Shown: in pieces, positions 14,241 through 22,546 of the stretch
How the letters are laid out: each line of letters opens with the position of its first letter
How positions within the stretch are numbered: the stretch's first letter is position 1
Origin: Prevotellaceae bacterium
GTDB lineage: Bacteria; Bacteroidota; Bacteroidia; Bacteroidales; UBA932
Assembly: GCA_031290935.1 (NCBI GenBank)
Contig: JAISLK010000037.1
Span: 62,001 to 126,000, forward strand
Reading direction: 5' to 3'
DNA: 64,000 nucleotides
Notes under the pieces: generated by a model
What the model was told of the DNA's origin: nothing
What the model saw: only the letters and a program-made list of their open reading frames with translations
Databases searched by the model: none
Program-made: the position numbers and the translations under genes

Positions 14241-15998
14241 ATGTGCGCAAACTGGCAAGAAAAAGTAAAGCCCGATACGCAAAGACCCAAATACCTTTTG
14301 AAGAAACAATTTTTATATTCTCTTGTTTTCCTCCTTTCGGTAAATGTTTCGGCACAAGAAGGAGCCGGTTATTTCCGTTGGCCTGTGGACGGCGCGATAT
14401 CCCTTTCGGCGAATTACGGCGAGTTGCGGAGCAATCATTTTCATGCAGGGTTGGATATCCGCGTAGGCGGCGTTCCCGGCATGCCCGTGTATGCCGCCGC
14501 CGACGGTTATGTGTCGCGCATCGCGGTACGCCCCGACGGTTACGGAAGGGCAGTGTATATTACGCATCCCAACGGCACAACGTCGGTGTACGCCCACCTG
14601 CATACGTTTGCGCCCGCCCTGAAAGCGTATATCGAAGCGATACAATATGCGCGGCAACGCTATACGGTGGATGAGCAAATAGCGGCCAATGTATTGCCCG
14701 TAAAAAAGGGGCAACTGATAGGCGCTGCCGGCAACAGCGGATCTTCCGCCGGCGCGCACTTGCATTTTGAAATCCGCCATACCGATACGGAAACGCCGCG
14801 CAATGTGTTTTCGTACGGTTATTATCCCCTGCTCACAGATACGTATGCGCCGGTTATCCGCAGGGTGGCGTTCTTTTCGTTCCGCCGGCAGGGGGATATT
14901 CCTTCTTCCGCTAATTTTTATGAACGCAGGAACCCGGCACGCCGCGTACAACAAACGGTACACGTTCCGGATACCTTTTATATAGGTATTGATGCGTATG
15001 ATTCGCAAAACGGCACGCCGGCGAAACTGGCGGTGAACCGGGCGCTGGTAACGCTGGACGGCGCAACCGTTTTCAGCTGCCGGTTTGAAGATATTTCGTT
15101 TGATGCGATGCGTTATATCAACAGCGCTATCGCTTACGAGGAGCGGCAACGGAACAATAAGGTGTTTCTAAAAACATACATCGCGCCGGGCAACCGGTTG
15201 CAGATTTACCGGGATGTACAAAACAGCGGGTTGATTTCCTTGCCCGACACCCTGCCGCACACTATGGAAATAAAAGTTATCGACGACGCGGGAAACCATA
15301 CGGCAACCGCCTTTACCGTACAAAAAAAGCCGGGCAGCCCGGCAAGCCTGCCTGTACCGGAAACGGGAACAATACCCGTCGCCCATTGGGATACGCCTGC
15401 AGCTATTGTGAAGGAAGGGTTGTCCGTTTCCATTCCCGCAGGCGCACTGTATCAGCCGGCGGAGTTGTTCATAGACACGATTGCCGGAAAACCGGACGGC
15501 GCATACTCGCCGCTATGGCGCATCCATACGCCGGAAACGCCGCTGCATTATGCCATGACACTTAAAATAGCCGCCGATATGCCCGATACGCTTTTTCCGA
15601 AAGCCTTGATTGCCGGTATCACGGGCAACCATATTTATTCCTGCGGCGGGCAATGGAAAAACAATGCGGTGGAAACAAGCACCCGTTCGTTCGGCGATTT
15701 CTTCGTTACGGTGGATACCATCGCGCCTGTGATTACGCCCGCCTTCGCCCCCAATGCCTACCTGGGCAAGCAGGCGCAGCTGCGAATAAAAATCACCGAC
15801 AACCTTTCCGGCATCGGCTCTTACAGCGGTTACATTGACGACGAATGGGCGCTGTTTGAATACGACGCGAAAAACAGACGGTTGCTATACACGTTCGACG
15901 CCAGGCGCATCAAGCGCGGCAGGAAGCACCGCCTGCTGCTGTCCGTTACCGACAACAAGGGAAACACCGCTACTTTGCAAACGGCTTTTACGTGGTAA
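14241..15998 (+). CDS. Secreted M23 family metallopeptidase
   Basis: A 585-aa protein with a signal peptide ('FLYSLVFLLSVNVSAQ') followed by a LytM/M23 domain. The zinc ligands are visible in 'NHFHAGLDIR' (H and D) and 'GAHLHFEI' (HxH), with 'VYAHL' between. The rest, about 400 residues, looks like beta-sandwich repeats. M23 enzymes cut peptide bridges of peptidoglycan or act as scaffolds for cell-wall amidases. An in-frame TTG at 14299 would give a shorter, more typical signal peptide ('MKKQFLYS' when initiated there), so the start is uncertain. It is monocistronic and converges on the next gene. Confidence 0.88.
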   Translation: MCANWQEKVKPDTQRPKYLLKKQFLYSLVFLLSVNVSAQEGAGYFRWPVDGAISLSANYGELRSNHFHAGLDIRVGGVPGMPVYAAADGYVSRIAVRPDGYGRAVYITHPNGTTSVYAHLHTFAPALKAYIEAIQYARQRYTVDEQIAANVLPVKKGQLIGAAGNSGSSAGAHLHFEIRHTDTETPRNVFSYGYYPLLTDTYAPVIRRVAFFSFRRQGDIPSSANFYERRNPARRVQQTVHVPDTFYIGIDAYDSQNGTPAKLAVNRALVTLDGATVFSCRFEDISFDAMRYINSAIAYEERQRNNKVFLKTYIAPGNRLQIYRDVQNSGLISLPDTLPHTMEIKVIDDAGNHTATAFTVQKKPGSPASLPVPETGTIPVAHWDTPAAIVKEGLSVSIPAGALYQPAELFIDTIAGKPDGAYSPLWRIHTPETPLHYAMTLKIAADMPDTLFPKALIAGITGNHIYSCGGQWKNNAVETSTRSFGDFFVTVDTIAPVITPAFAPNAYLGKQAQLRIKITDNLSGIGSYSGYIDDEWALFEYDAKNRRLLYTFDARRIKRGRKHRLLLSVTDNKGNTATLQTAFTW

Positions 15999-16037
15999 CC
16001 CCTTGTTTACGGATTGGCGGATGGGGGCTCCCCCCGG

Positions 16038-17435
16038 TTAAAATCCCAATATTTTCAGCATGGATTTATACGTTTGCTCCTTGCTGAAAAGTTTGGTGAT
16101 ATATTCGCCGTCTTCGTCGCGGGTAATGATAATATGTTTCGGGCCCGGTTGCAGGCAGTGCTGCAGCCCGCCGGTGCCGCCGATAGAATCCTGGTAAGCG
16201 CCGGTATGGAAGAAGCCGATGTATTGCGGCGTGTCATCGTGGGGAAATATTTTGGGCAAGAAAATAGCGTTGGCATGCGATTCGGCGTTATAATAATCCT
16301 GGCTGTCGCAAGTCAGCCCGCCGAGGAACACGCGGTGGTATTCGCGCCCCCAATTATTCACCGGCAAGAGGATAAAGCGCTGCTTGATTGCCCACGTATC
16401 GGGCAAAGTAGTCATAAAGGAACTGTCAATCATATACCAGCGTTCGCGGTCGTTCTGCTGCTTTTGTCCCAGGATTTGAAAAATAATCGCGCCGCTTTCG
16501 CCTACGGTGAAACTTCCAAATTCGCTAAAAATATTTGGCTCCGGCACTCCGTTTTGATTACATATACTCTTTATTTGCGCAATAATTTCTTCCGCCATAT
16601 ACTCGAAATCGTAATCAAACGCCATCGAATTTTTAATAGGGAAGCCGCCCCCGATGTTCAGCGAATCCAGTTCGGGGCATATTTTTTTGAGGCTGCAATA
16701 CACGCTCACGCACTTGGCCAGTTCGTTCCAGTAATACGAATTATCGCGGATGCCTGTGTTAATAAAGAAGTGCAGCATCTTTAACGAAAATTGCGCATCC
16801 TTGGCGATTTTATCCTTATAAAATGTCAAAATATCGCTGTACCGGATGCCCAGGCGGGAAGTATAAAAGTCGAATTTCGGCTCTTCCTCCGCGGCAATCC
16901 GGATACCCAGCTTGCACGGCCGGGTAACGTATTTGTGCAGCAGGTCAAATTCCGCCATATTGTCGAGCACCGGAATGGTGTTTTCCCAGCCATTGTTTAT
17001 CAGCCCCGCAATGTTTTCTATATACAGGTCTTTTTTGAAACCGTTGCATACAATATAACGGTCTTTTGCCACCAGGCCCTGCTCGTGGAGCGCTTCAATC
17101 AGGTTGATGTCAAACGCCGACGACGTTTCGAGGTGTATATCGTTCCTGAGCGCTTCCTCGAGGACAAACGCAAAGTGGGAACTCTTGGTACAGTAACAGT
17201 ATATATAATCGCCGTTGTAATCAACCTTTGCCATGGCCACATTGAACATCCGTTTGGCGCGCTGGATTTGCTGGCTTATCTTGGGCAGATAGCTGATGCG
17301 GAGGGGCGTTCCGTACTGCTCAATCAGCTCCATCAGGGGAACGTCATTAAAGTATAATTCGTTGTCCACTGTCTTAAATTCCTCTTGCGGGAACTCAAAA
17401 CTTTGCTCAATTAAATCAACATATTTATTCTTCAT
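16038..17435 (-). CDS. Arginine-decarboxylase-like fold-III PLP enzyme
   Basis: The start was set at 'MKNKYVDLIEQSFEFPQEEF' (465 aa); the ORF track adds 143 codons that run through repeat array B. The pattern 'YCYCTKSSHF', 'ETSSAFDINLIEAL' and 'CNGFKKDLYIENI' agrees with the short (about 460-aa) Bacteroidota enzymes annotated as biosynthetic arginine decarboxylase, related to the LysA/SpeA alanine-racemase fold. The lysine of 'CTKSS' is the likely PLP Schiff-base residue. The expected product is agmatine for polyamine synthesis. No polyamine neighbour gene is present, so substrate specificity rests on family resemblance alone. Confidence 0.8.
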   Translation of the reverse strand: MKNKYVDLIEQSFEFPQEEFKTVDNELYFNDVPLMELIEQYGTPLRISYLPKISQQIQRAKRMFNVAMAKVDYNGDYIYCYCTKSSHFAFVLEEALRNDIHLETSSAFDINLIEALHEQGLVAKDRYIVCNGFKKDLYIENIAGLINNGWENTIPVLDNMAEFDLLHKYVTRPCKLGIRIAAEEEPKFDFYTSRLGIRYSDILTFYKDKIAKDAQFSLKMLHFFINTGIRDNSYYWNELAKCVSVYCSLKKICPELDSLNIGGGFPIKNSMAFDYDFEYMAEEIIAQIKSICNQNGVPEPNIFSEFGSFTVGESGAIIFQILGQKQQNDRERWYMIDSSFMTTLPDTWAIKQRFILLPVNNWGREYHRVFLGGLTCDSQDYYNAESHANAIFLPKIFPHDDTPQYIGFFHTGAYQDSIGGTGGLQHCLQPGPKHIIITRDEDGEYITKLFSKEQTYKSMLKILGF

Positions 17436-17635
17436 GATAAAATGTAACAGGGTTACTTTATAAAAAAAACAATAATGTAATTGCACCGGATTTAAAAATC
17501 CGGGCACAAAAGTACAAAAAAATTCCGGTAATACGGCAGCGCGAAGCAAAAATTTACCGCTTACCTCCGGGAACGGGCGCAAACAGGCCCAAATAACAGC
17601 TTCTCGCCACCGGTAAAAGGCAACCTCCCCGTTCG

Positions 17636-17904
17636 GAAGCTCGACTTTGGACTTCGGAAGCCCAACTTTGGACTTCGGAAGCTCGACTTTGGACTTCCGA
17701 AGCTCGACTTTGGACTTCCGAAGCTCGACTTTGGACTTCCGAAGCTCGACTTTGGACTTCCGAAGCTCGACTTTGGACTTCGGAAGCTCGACTTTGGACT
17801 TCGGAAGCTCAACTTTGGACTTCGGAAGTTCAACTTTGGACTTCCGAAGTCCAACTTTTAACAAATGAAGCAGGAATGTCCGGTTTTTTTGACAAAATGG
17901 CAGC
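17636..17904. repeat. 21-bp tandem array B with 49-bp leader (inverted relative to array A)
   Basis: Eleven 21-bp units begin at 17636, most reading 'gaagctcgactttggacttc' plus C or G. The centre of the gaag/cttc dyad switches between cttcCgaag and cttcGgaag from unit to unit. The leader lies at the right end (17856-17904) and matches the reverse complement of the array A leader in 48 of 49 positions. The array fills the gap between the decarboxylase gene and the clpC promoter. ORFs crossing it on both strands are by-products of the unit length. Confidence 0.92.
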
Positions 17905-17967
17905 TTCTCAAAATAATTTGCGCACCCGCGCCCGCCCCAATCCGTAAAGCTATCGAAAAAAGTTTTG

Positions 17968-17975
17968 TATCTTTG
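17968..17975 (+). promoter_or_regulatory. Promoter -7 box of clpC
   Basis: TATCTTTG followed by C, 33 bp upstream of the chosen clpC start at 18009 and 64 bp after the repeat leader. It lies inside the ORF track's N-terminal extension, which supports the shorter start. Confidence 0.65.
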
Positions 17976-18008
17976 CCGGGCGCTAAAAAATTAGCCGCCG
18001 TAAATCTT

Positions 18009-20525
18009 ATGGAATTAAAATTATCTCAGGAAGTCCACCAAATTATCAACTACAGCCGCGAAGAGGCTATGCGGCTGGGCAATTATATTATTGACCCGGA
18101 ACACCTGATGCTGGGCGTTATCCGGCAGGAAAACAATGATGCGATGAAAATCCTTTCCCTGCTTGGGGTAAAGATGGCTTCGCTGAAAAAAGTACTCGAA
18201 ATGTCGCTCCGCACCGACAGCATCATTCCTTATGAAGAGGCCGATAAACTGGCTTATTCCAAGGCCGCCGACAAGGCGCTAAAACAAATGTACCTCGAAG
18301 GACTTGCGTTCAAAACGGAAACGCCCGCCGCCGAACACCTCCTGCTGGCGATATTGAAAGAAGATAAATCGCGCACCGCCCTGCTGCTGGCAAAGCTGCA
18401 TGTGGATTACAGAAATGTGAGCGCTGCATTGGCCAATCAGCATTTTGACCAGCCGAAAATGTCGCAGGGCCTTACGGATTTTGAAGACGAATCCGAAGCC
18501 GAACCCGAACAGCCGCCCCAACGGCCGGCCAAGCCGGCTACCGCGCCGCCGCCGCCTTCCAAATCGCAAAGCGATACGCCCATTTTAGATAATTTCGGCA
18601 TTGACCTTACCGCCTGCGCGGCGAATGGCAAACTCGACCCGGTGGTGGGGCGCGAAAAAGAAATCGAACGGCTGGCGCAGATTTTAACCCGCCGCAAAAA
18701 AAATAACCCGATATTGATTGGCGAACCGGGCGTCGGGAAATCGGCCATCGCCGAAGGGCTCGCGTTGCGTATTGCACAGAAAAAAGTTTCGCGCATCCTG
18801 TTGAGCAAACGGATTATTTCCCTCGATGTGGGCGCTATTGTGGCCGGCACGAAGTACCGCGGGCAGTTTGAAGAACGCATGAAAGGCATCCTGAACGAAA
18901 TCACGAAAAACGGGAATATCATCCTCTTCATCGATGAAATTCATACCATCGTGGGCGCCGGCAATGCAGGCGGTTCGCTGGACGCCGCCAACATGCTGAA
19001 GCCGGCGCTGGCTCGCGGCGAACTCCAGTGTATCGGCGCTACCACCCTGAATGAATACCGCGAAAATATCGAGAAAGACGGCGCACTGGAACGCCGTTTC
19101 CAAAAAATTATCGTCAACCCGACGTCGCCCGAAGAAACCCTGGAAATATTGAACAACATCAAGGAACGTTACGAAACACACCACAATGTTACCTATGCGC
19201 CCGAAGCCCTGAAAGCATGTGTAACTTTCACGCAACGCTACATCACCGACCGCTGTTTGCCGGACAAGGCAATTGACGCCATGGACGAGGCGGGCGCGCG
19301 TATGCATATCGCCGATATTTCCGTGCCCGACGCCATTACGGAAATGGAAAAAGCATTGGACGACATCCGCGAACGCAAGCGGGACGCGGCAAACAAGCAA
19401 CAGTTCGACCATGCAAAAGTATTGCGCGACGAAGAATTAGCAAAACAAAAAGAACTGGACGAAGCGCTCAAAAAATGGAACGACGAACAAACGAGAAACC
19501 GCGCCGTCGTACAGGAAGAACAGGTAGCCGAAGTGGTTTCCATGATTGCCGGCGTACCGGTCCACCGGGTAGCGGAAGACGAAAGCAACCGCCTGCTGAA
19601 AATGGGCGATGAGTTGAAAAAACGCGTTATCGGACAGGACGAAGCCATCGAAAAAATCGTGCGCGCTATCCGCCGCAACCGCGCCGGACTGAAAGACCCG
19701 AACAAACCTATCGGCACATTCATCTTCCTTGGCCCTACCGGCGTAGGGAAGACGCAACTCGCAAAAGAAATTTCGGAATATCTATTTGACTCCTCCGAAA
19801 ACCTGATTCGCATTGACATGAGCGAATACATGGAAAAATATTCGCTGAGCCGCCTGATTGGCGCGCCCCCGGGCTACGTCGGCTACGAAGAAGGCGGGCA
19901 ACTGACGGAGCGCGTGCGACGCAAACCTTATGCAGTAGTGCTTTTGGACGAAATTGAAAAAGCGCATGCCGATATTTTCAATCTATTGCTGCAAGTATTC
20001 GACGAGGGACGCCTGACCGACAGCAACGGCCGGTATGTGGATTTCCGCAACACGGTACTGATTATGACTTCCAACATCGGTAGCCGCGAATTGAAAGAAT
20101 ACGGACAGGGTGTTGGCTTTGCCACGCTCACCAAACGCGATACCGTTGAAAATACGCGCAGCATTATCGAAAAAGCCCTGCAACGCACATTCACGCCGGA
20201 GTTCCTGAACCGCGTGGACGAGCAAATCCTGTTCAATTCATTGAGCAAAGAAGCGATATTTAAGATTATCGACATTGAGCTTGCAAACTTGTACCGGCGG
20301 ATAACCGAATTGGGCTACAGCGTAGCGATTACCGACGAAGCGAAAGACTTCGTCGCCGAGCAGGGCTATGACGCCAAGTACGGCGCCCGCCCGCTGAAAC
20401 GCGCCGTACAAAAATACCTCGAAGACAACTTGGCCGAAGCCATCATCCGCCTGCAACTCAAACCGGGGCAACAGCTCAAAGTACAGCTAAACGAAGAAAA
20501 AAACGACGTGGTAGTTGAAAGTTAA
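18009..20525 (+). CDS. clpC: ATP-dependent Clp protease ATP-binding subunit ClpC
   Basis: The start was set at '[20 protein letters not shown]' (838 aa), because the 48 codons before it cover the repeat leader and promoter. Domains in order: two Clp N repeats (about 1-140), an acidic/proline-rich linker, AAA+ D1 with 'GEPGVGKSA', a UVR-type coiled segment ('[15 protein letters not shown]') typical of ClpC, and AAA+ D2 with 'GPTGVGKTQ'. The sensor and arginine-finger regions look intact. ClpC unfolds substrates for the ClpP peptidase in the cytoplasm. ClpP and adaptor genes are not in the window. A terminator follows. Confidence 0.96.
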   Translation: MELKLSQEVHQIINYSREEAMRLGNYIIDPEHLMLGVIRQENNDAMKILSLLGVKMASLKKVLEMSLRTDSIIPYEEADKLAYSKAADKALKQMYLEGLAFKTETPAAEHLLLAILKEDKSRTALLLAKLHVDYRNVSAALANQHFDQPKMSQGLTDFEDESEAEPEQPPQRPAKPATAPPPPSKSQSDTPILDNFGIDLTACAANGKLDPVVGREKEIERLAQILTRRKKNNPILIGEPGVGKSAIAEGLALRIAQKKVSRILLSKRIISLDVGAIVAGTKYRGQFEERMKGILNEITKNGNIILFIDEIHTIVGAGNAGGSLDAANMLKPALARGELQCIGATTLNEYRENIEKDGALERRFQKIIVNPTSPEETLEILNNIKERYETHHNVTYAPEALKACVTFTQRYITDRCLPDKAIDAMDEAGARMHIADISVPDAITEMEKALDDIRERKRDAANKQQFDHAKVLRDEELAKQKELDEALKKWNDEQTRNRAVVQEEQVAEVVSMIAGVPVHRVAEDESNRLLKMGDELKKRVIGQDEAIEKIVRAIRRNRAGLKDPNKPIGTFIFLGPTGVGKTQLAKEISEYLFDSSENLIRIDMSEYMEKYSLSRLIGAPPGYVGYEEGGQLTERVRRKPYAVVLLDEIEKAHADIFNLLLQVFDEGRLTDSNGRYVDFRNTVLIMTSNIGSRELKEYGQGVGFATLTKRDTVENTRSIIEKALQRTFTPEFLNRVDEQILFNSLSKEAIFKIIDIELANLYRRITELGYSVAITDEAKDFVAEQGYDAKYGARPLKRAVQKYLEDNLAEAIIRLQLKPGQQLKVQLNEEKNDVVVES

Positions 20526-20586
20526 AAGCTAACAGTCAAAAGTGGACGGATGCCGGAAAGGATTTACGGGGTAAAGAGTAATAAAA

Positions 20587-20622
20587 TAAAAAACTTACTG
20601 CACCGGCAGTAAGTTTTTTATT
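20587..20622. terminator. Bidirectional terminator between clpC and tRNA-Asn
   Basis: Inverted repeat aaaaaacttactg / cagtaagtttttt with a caccgg loop. It has A and T tracts on both sides, so it can end clpC (plus) and tRNA-Asn (minus). Confidence 0.8.
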
Positions 20623-20624
20623 TG

Positions 20625-20698
20625 CTCCTCAGCCAGGACTTGAACCTGGGACCCTCTGATTAACAGTCAGATGCTCTGACCAACTGAGCTACTGAGGA
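20625..20698 (-). tRNA. tRNA-Asn (GTT anticodon)
   Basis: Minus-strand cloverleaf of 74 nt with acceptor TCCTCAG/CTGAGGA, anticodon loop 'CTGTTAA' and discriminator G. CCA is not encoded. It is a single-gene unit with its own promoter and terminator. Confidence 0.95.
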
Positions 20699-20711
20699 AT
20701 TTTTTGGAATG

Positions 20712-20743
20712 CAAAAGTAAGCTAAAATTTGGAATTGTGCAAA
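20712..20743 (-). promoter_or_regulatory. Promoter of tRNA-Asn
   Basis: Reading leftwards, TTTG (20740-20743), a 20-bp spacer and TACTTTTG (20712-20719). This is a good match to the Bacteroidota consensus and lies 13 bp before the tRNA. Confidence 0.65.
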
Positions 20744-20890
20744 TTTACAGGAAAAAAATTTTCCGGCGCGGGCAGATTTAAGTACCAAATGCAACCGGAA
20801 GATTAAAAGCGCAAGCAAATACAATAGCAGGCTTCATTCTTTACATCTGCTCAATGGATAGGCGGTAAGAAAGCATTGGGCGCTTACTGC

Positions 20891-21586
20891 TTAATCCTCC
20901 TCGCCTGCACAAAAATTAAATAAACGTATCAGGCCTGCTGCCTGTTTTAAATCGAGGTCATGTTCTTTGACGTAGCTGCTTATTATATCCTTATTTTTAC
21001 CGAAATTTTTTTGAAAATTCTTTTCTGTAACCGGCCCTAAAGATTTGCCGGACTGTAGATAAAATGTCTGTACGACCGCATACGTAATTTCCCTGTTAAT
21101 CGTCAAGCCGTCGGGAGTCGCTTTATCGCTTATCACGGCAGCATTCTCAATGGCCGCGGTACTGGTCGTCATGCCGTAGGCGCCGTATTGTTTCACGGTA
21201 GCCGGTTTTATGCGCCGGCTTACAACTAAACGGATATGGCCGGCAGTGGCCAGTACTTCTACATACCCTTTTGAAGTATGAATAAAATCACTTTGCCCGA
21301 AACGGATAGAAAAAATGTCATCGGGATTTGTCAGCGCCAGCGTATCACCATTCTCCCCAATAAACAGCATGACGCCGGTGAGCATATTGTAATTCATCCT
21401 GGCCTGGCCGGAGCCTTTTTTGGTTGCAAGCATGACCTCTTGAAATTCGGGAAACAGAAATCGGCTGTTGGATAACGCCTCATTGACATTTTGTCCGGTA
21501 CGGACATTCATAGTTATCTTTTTTTGGGCAAGAACGGCCGAACATCCGGCAGCGAGGAAGATAAGTGTTAATACATATTTTTTCAT
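20891..21586 (-). CDS. Secreted protein of unknown function
   Basis: A 231-aa protein with a signal peptide ('LTLIFLAAGCSAVLAQ'; cleavage after AQ is common in this phylum). I do not recognise the mature part. The first half looks beta-rich ('MNYNMLTGVMLFIGENGDTL'), and the C-terminal 60 residues look helical. It is the last gene of a three-gene operon, 15 bp after the PorP/SprF gene and downstream of the CHU_C protease. A role at the cell envelope next to these two is inferred from position only. Confidence 0.75.
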   Translation of the reverse strand: MKKYVLTLIFLAAGCSAVLAQKKITMNVRTGQNVNEALSNSRFLFPEFQEVMLATKKGSGQARMNYNMLTGVMLFIGENGDTLALTNPDDIFSIRFGQSDFIHTSKGYVEVLATAGHIRLVVSRRIKPATVKQYGAYGMTTSTAAIENAAVISDKATPDGLTINREITYAVVQTFYLQSGKSLGPVTEKNFQKNFGKNKDIISSYVKEHDLDLKQAAGLIRLFNFCAGEED

Positions 21587-21601
21587 TTGGAATTGTTTTT
21601 T

Positions 21602-22528
21602 TTAATTCGTATCAGTAGCGACGGACGGAGCGACTTTTCGCTCGCCCCAGGCCAAACGTACAACTATGAAATGCGAGGAGCCGGCGCGGTAATCAGAACC
21701 GGCGCCCTGCGAAAATTGGTAGCGCAACAGCAATTGCTTCGTGATGGCTACGCCCGCCGAGACCTGCAATTGCGCAGGAGATGCCCAGCCCGCTCCTAGT
21801 TCTACCTTCCGGTCATACGCGGCGGTAAACATAAACTCGTAGCCCGGCCGGGTTGTTCCCGATAATTGCAGCAACGCTGCCGGCGATAAACTTACCCTGT
21901 TCGTAAGGTCAAAACGGTAGCCGCCGATAAAATAGTATTGCAAGCGTGCAAAATCAAAGTTATTTCCCAGATGATTATCTTTAATCTCGTTGGTAAGTAA
22001 CTGCGGGATGGACAGGCCGGCATAGAATTTATCGCCGGAATAGTACAGGCCAAAGCCGGCGTTAAAACCAAATTGACTGTCTAATGGTTTGGCAAAAACG
22101 GGGTCGTTTGCATCGTTCAAGTCCATTACGCGGCTTTCGTACAGCATCAGCGCCGACAGGCTCAAGCCAAAAGACAGGTAATTATTTTTAAGCCGTATCT
22201 GGTAGGCGTAGGCTGCGCCTGCCTGTAGGTGGTCGGTTACGCCGTAAGAGTTGTTATGCACCCATGCGCCCAAACCGTTGTTTTGCACAAGCGGCGTTTG
22301 GAACGACAAAAATTCCGACAGCGGCGCGCCTTCTATGCCTGTCCACTGTTTATATACGCCGAGCGTCAGCTGTGTTTGCATGGCGACGCCCGCCACAGCC
22401 GGATTGAGCAACAGTTCGTAGTCGCGGTAATGCAGGTTCCCCTGCTCCCCGAAATGCGGCTGCGCAGCTACGGTAACGGCATTGCCGATAAATACGGATA
22501 CTATTATTATTGTTATAATCTTTTTCAT
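21602..22528 (-). CDS. PorP/SprF family type IX secretion outer-membrane protein
   Basis: A 308-aa protein with a signal peptide ending 'TVAAQPHFGEQ'. The family hallmarks 'LLNPAVAGV' and 'YKQWTGIEGAP' follow directly, then amphipathic beta-strands of a small outer-membrane barrel. PorP/SprF proteins assist export or surface anchoring of particular type IX cargo, and their genes commonly lie beside a gene for a large protein with a CHU_C (type B) signal. That is the case here: the protease gene ends 18 bp upstream. The core secretion genes (porK-N, sov) are not in the window. Confidence 0.9.
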   Translation of the reverse strand: MKKIITIIIVSVFIGNAVTVAAQPHFGEQGNLHYRDYELLLNPAVAGVAMQTQLTLGVYKQWTGIEGAPLSEFLSFQTPLVQNNGLGAWVHNNSYGVTDHLQAGAAYAYQIRLKNNYLSFGLSLSALMLYESRVMDLNDANDPVFAKPLDSQFGFNAGFGLYYSGDKFYAGLSIPQLLTNEIKDNHLGNNFDFARLQYYFIGGYRFDLTNRVSLSPAALLQLSGTTRPGYEFMFTAAYDRKVELGAGWASPAQLQVSAGVAITKQLLLRYQFSQGAGSDYRAGSSHFIVVRLAWGERKVAPSVATDTN

Positions 22529-22546
22529 TTTAATGATTTTTTCATT

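Noticed and set aside
17561-17868. Repeat-encoded proteins across array B, including the extended decarboxylase N-terminus
   Set aside because: Several overlapping frames are open at once, and the enzyme has a good conserved start at 17435.
17865-18008. N-terminal extension of ClpC in the ORF track
   Set aside because: It covers the repeat leader and a good promoter box. Family members start at the MELK-type N domain.
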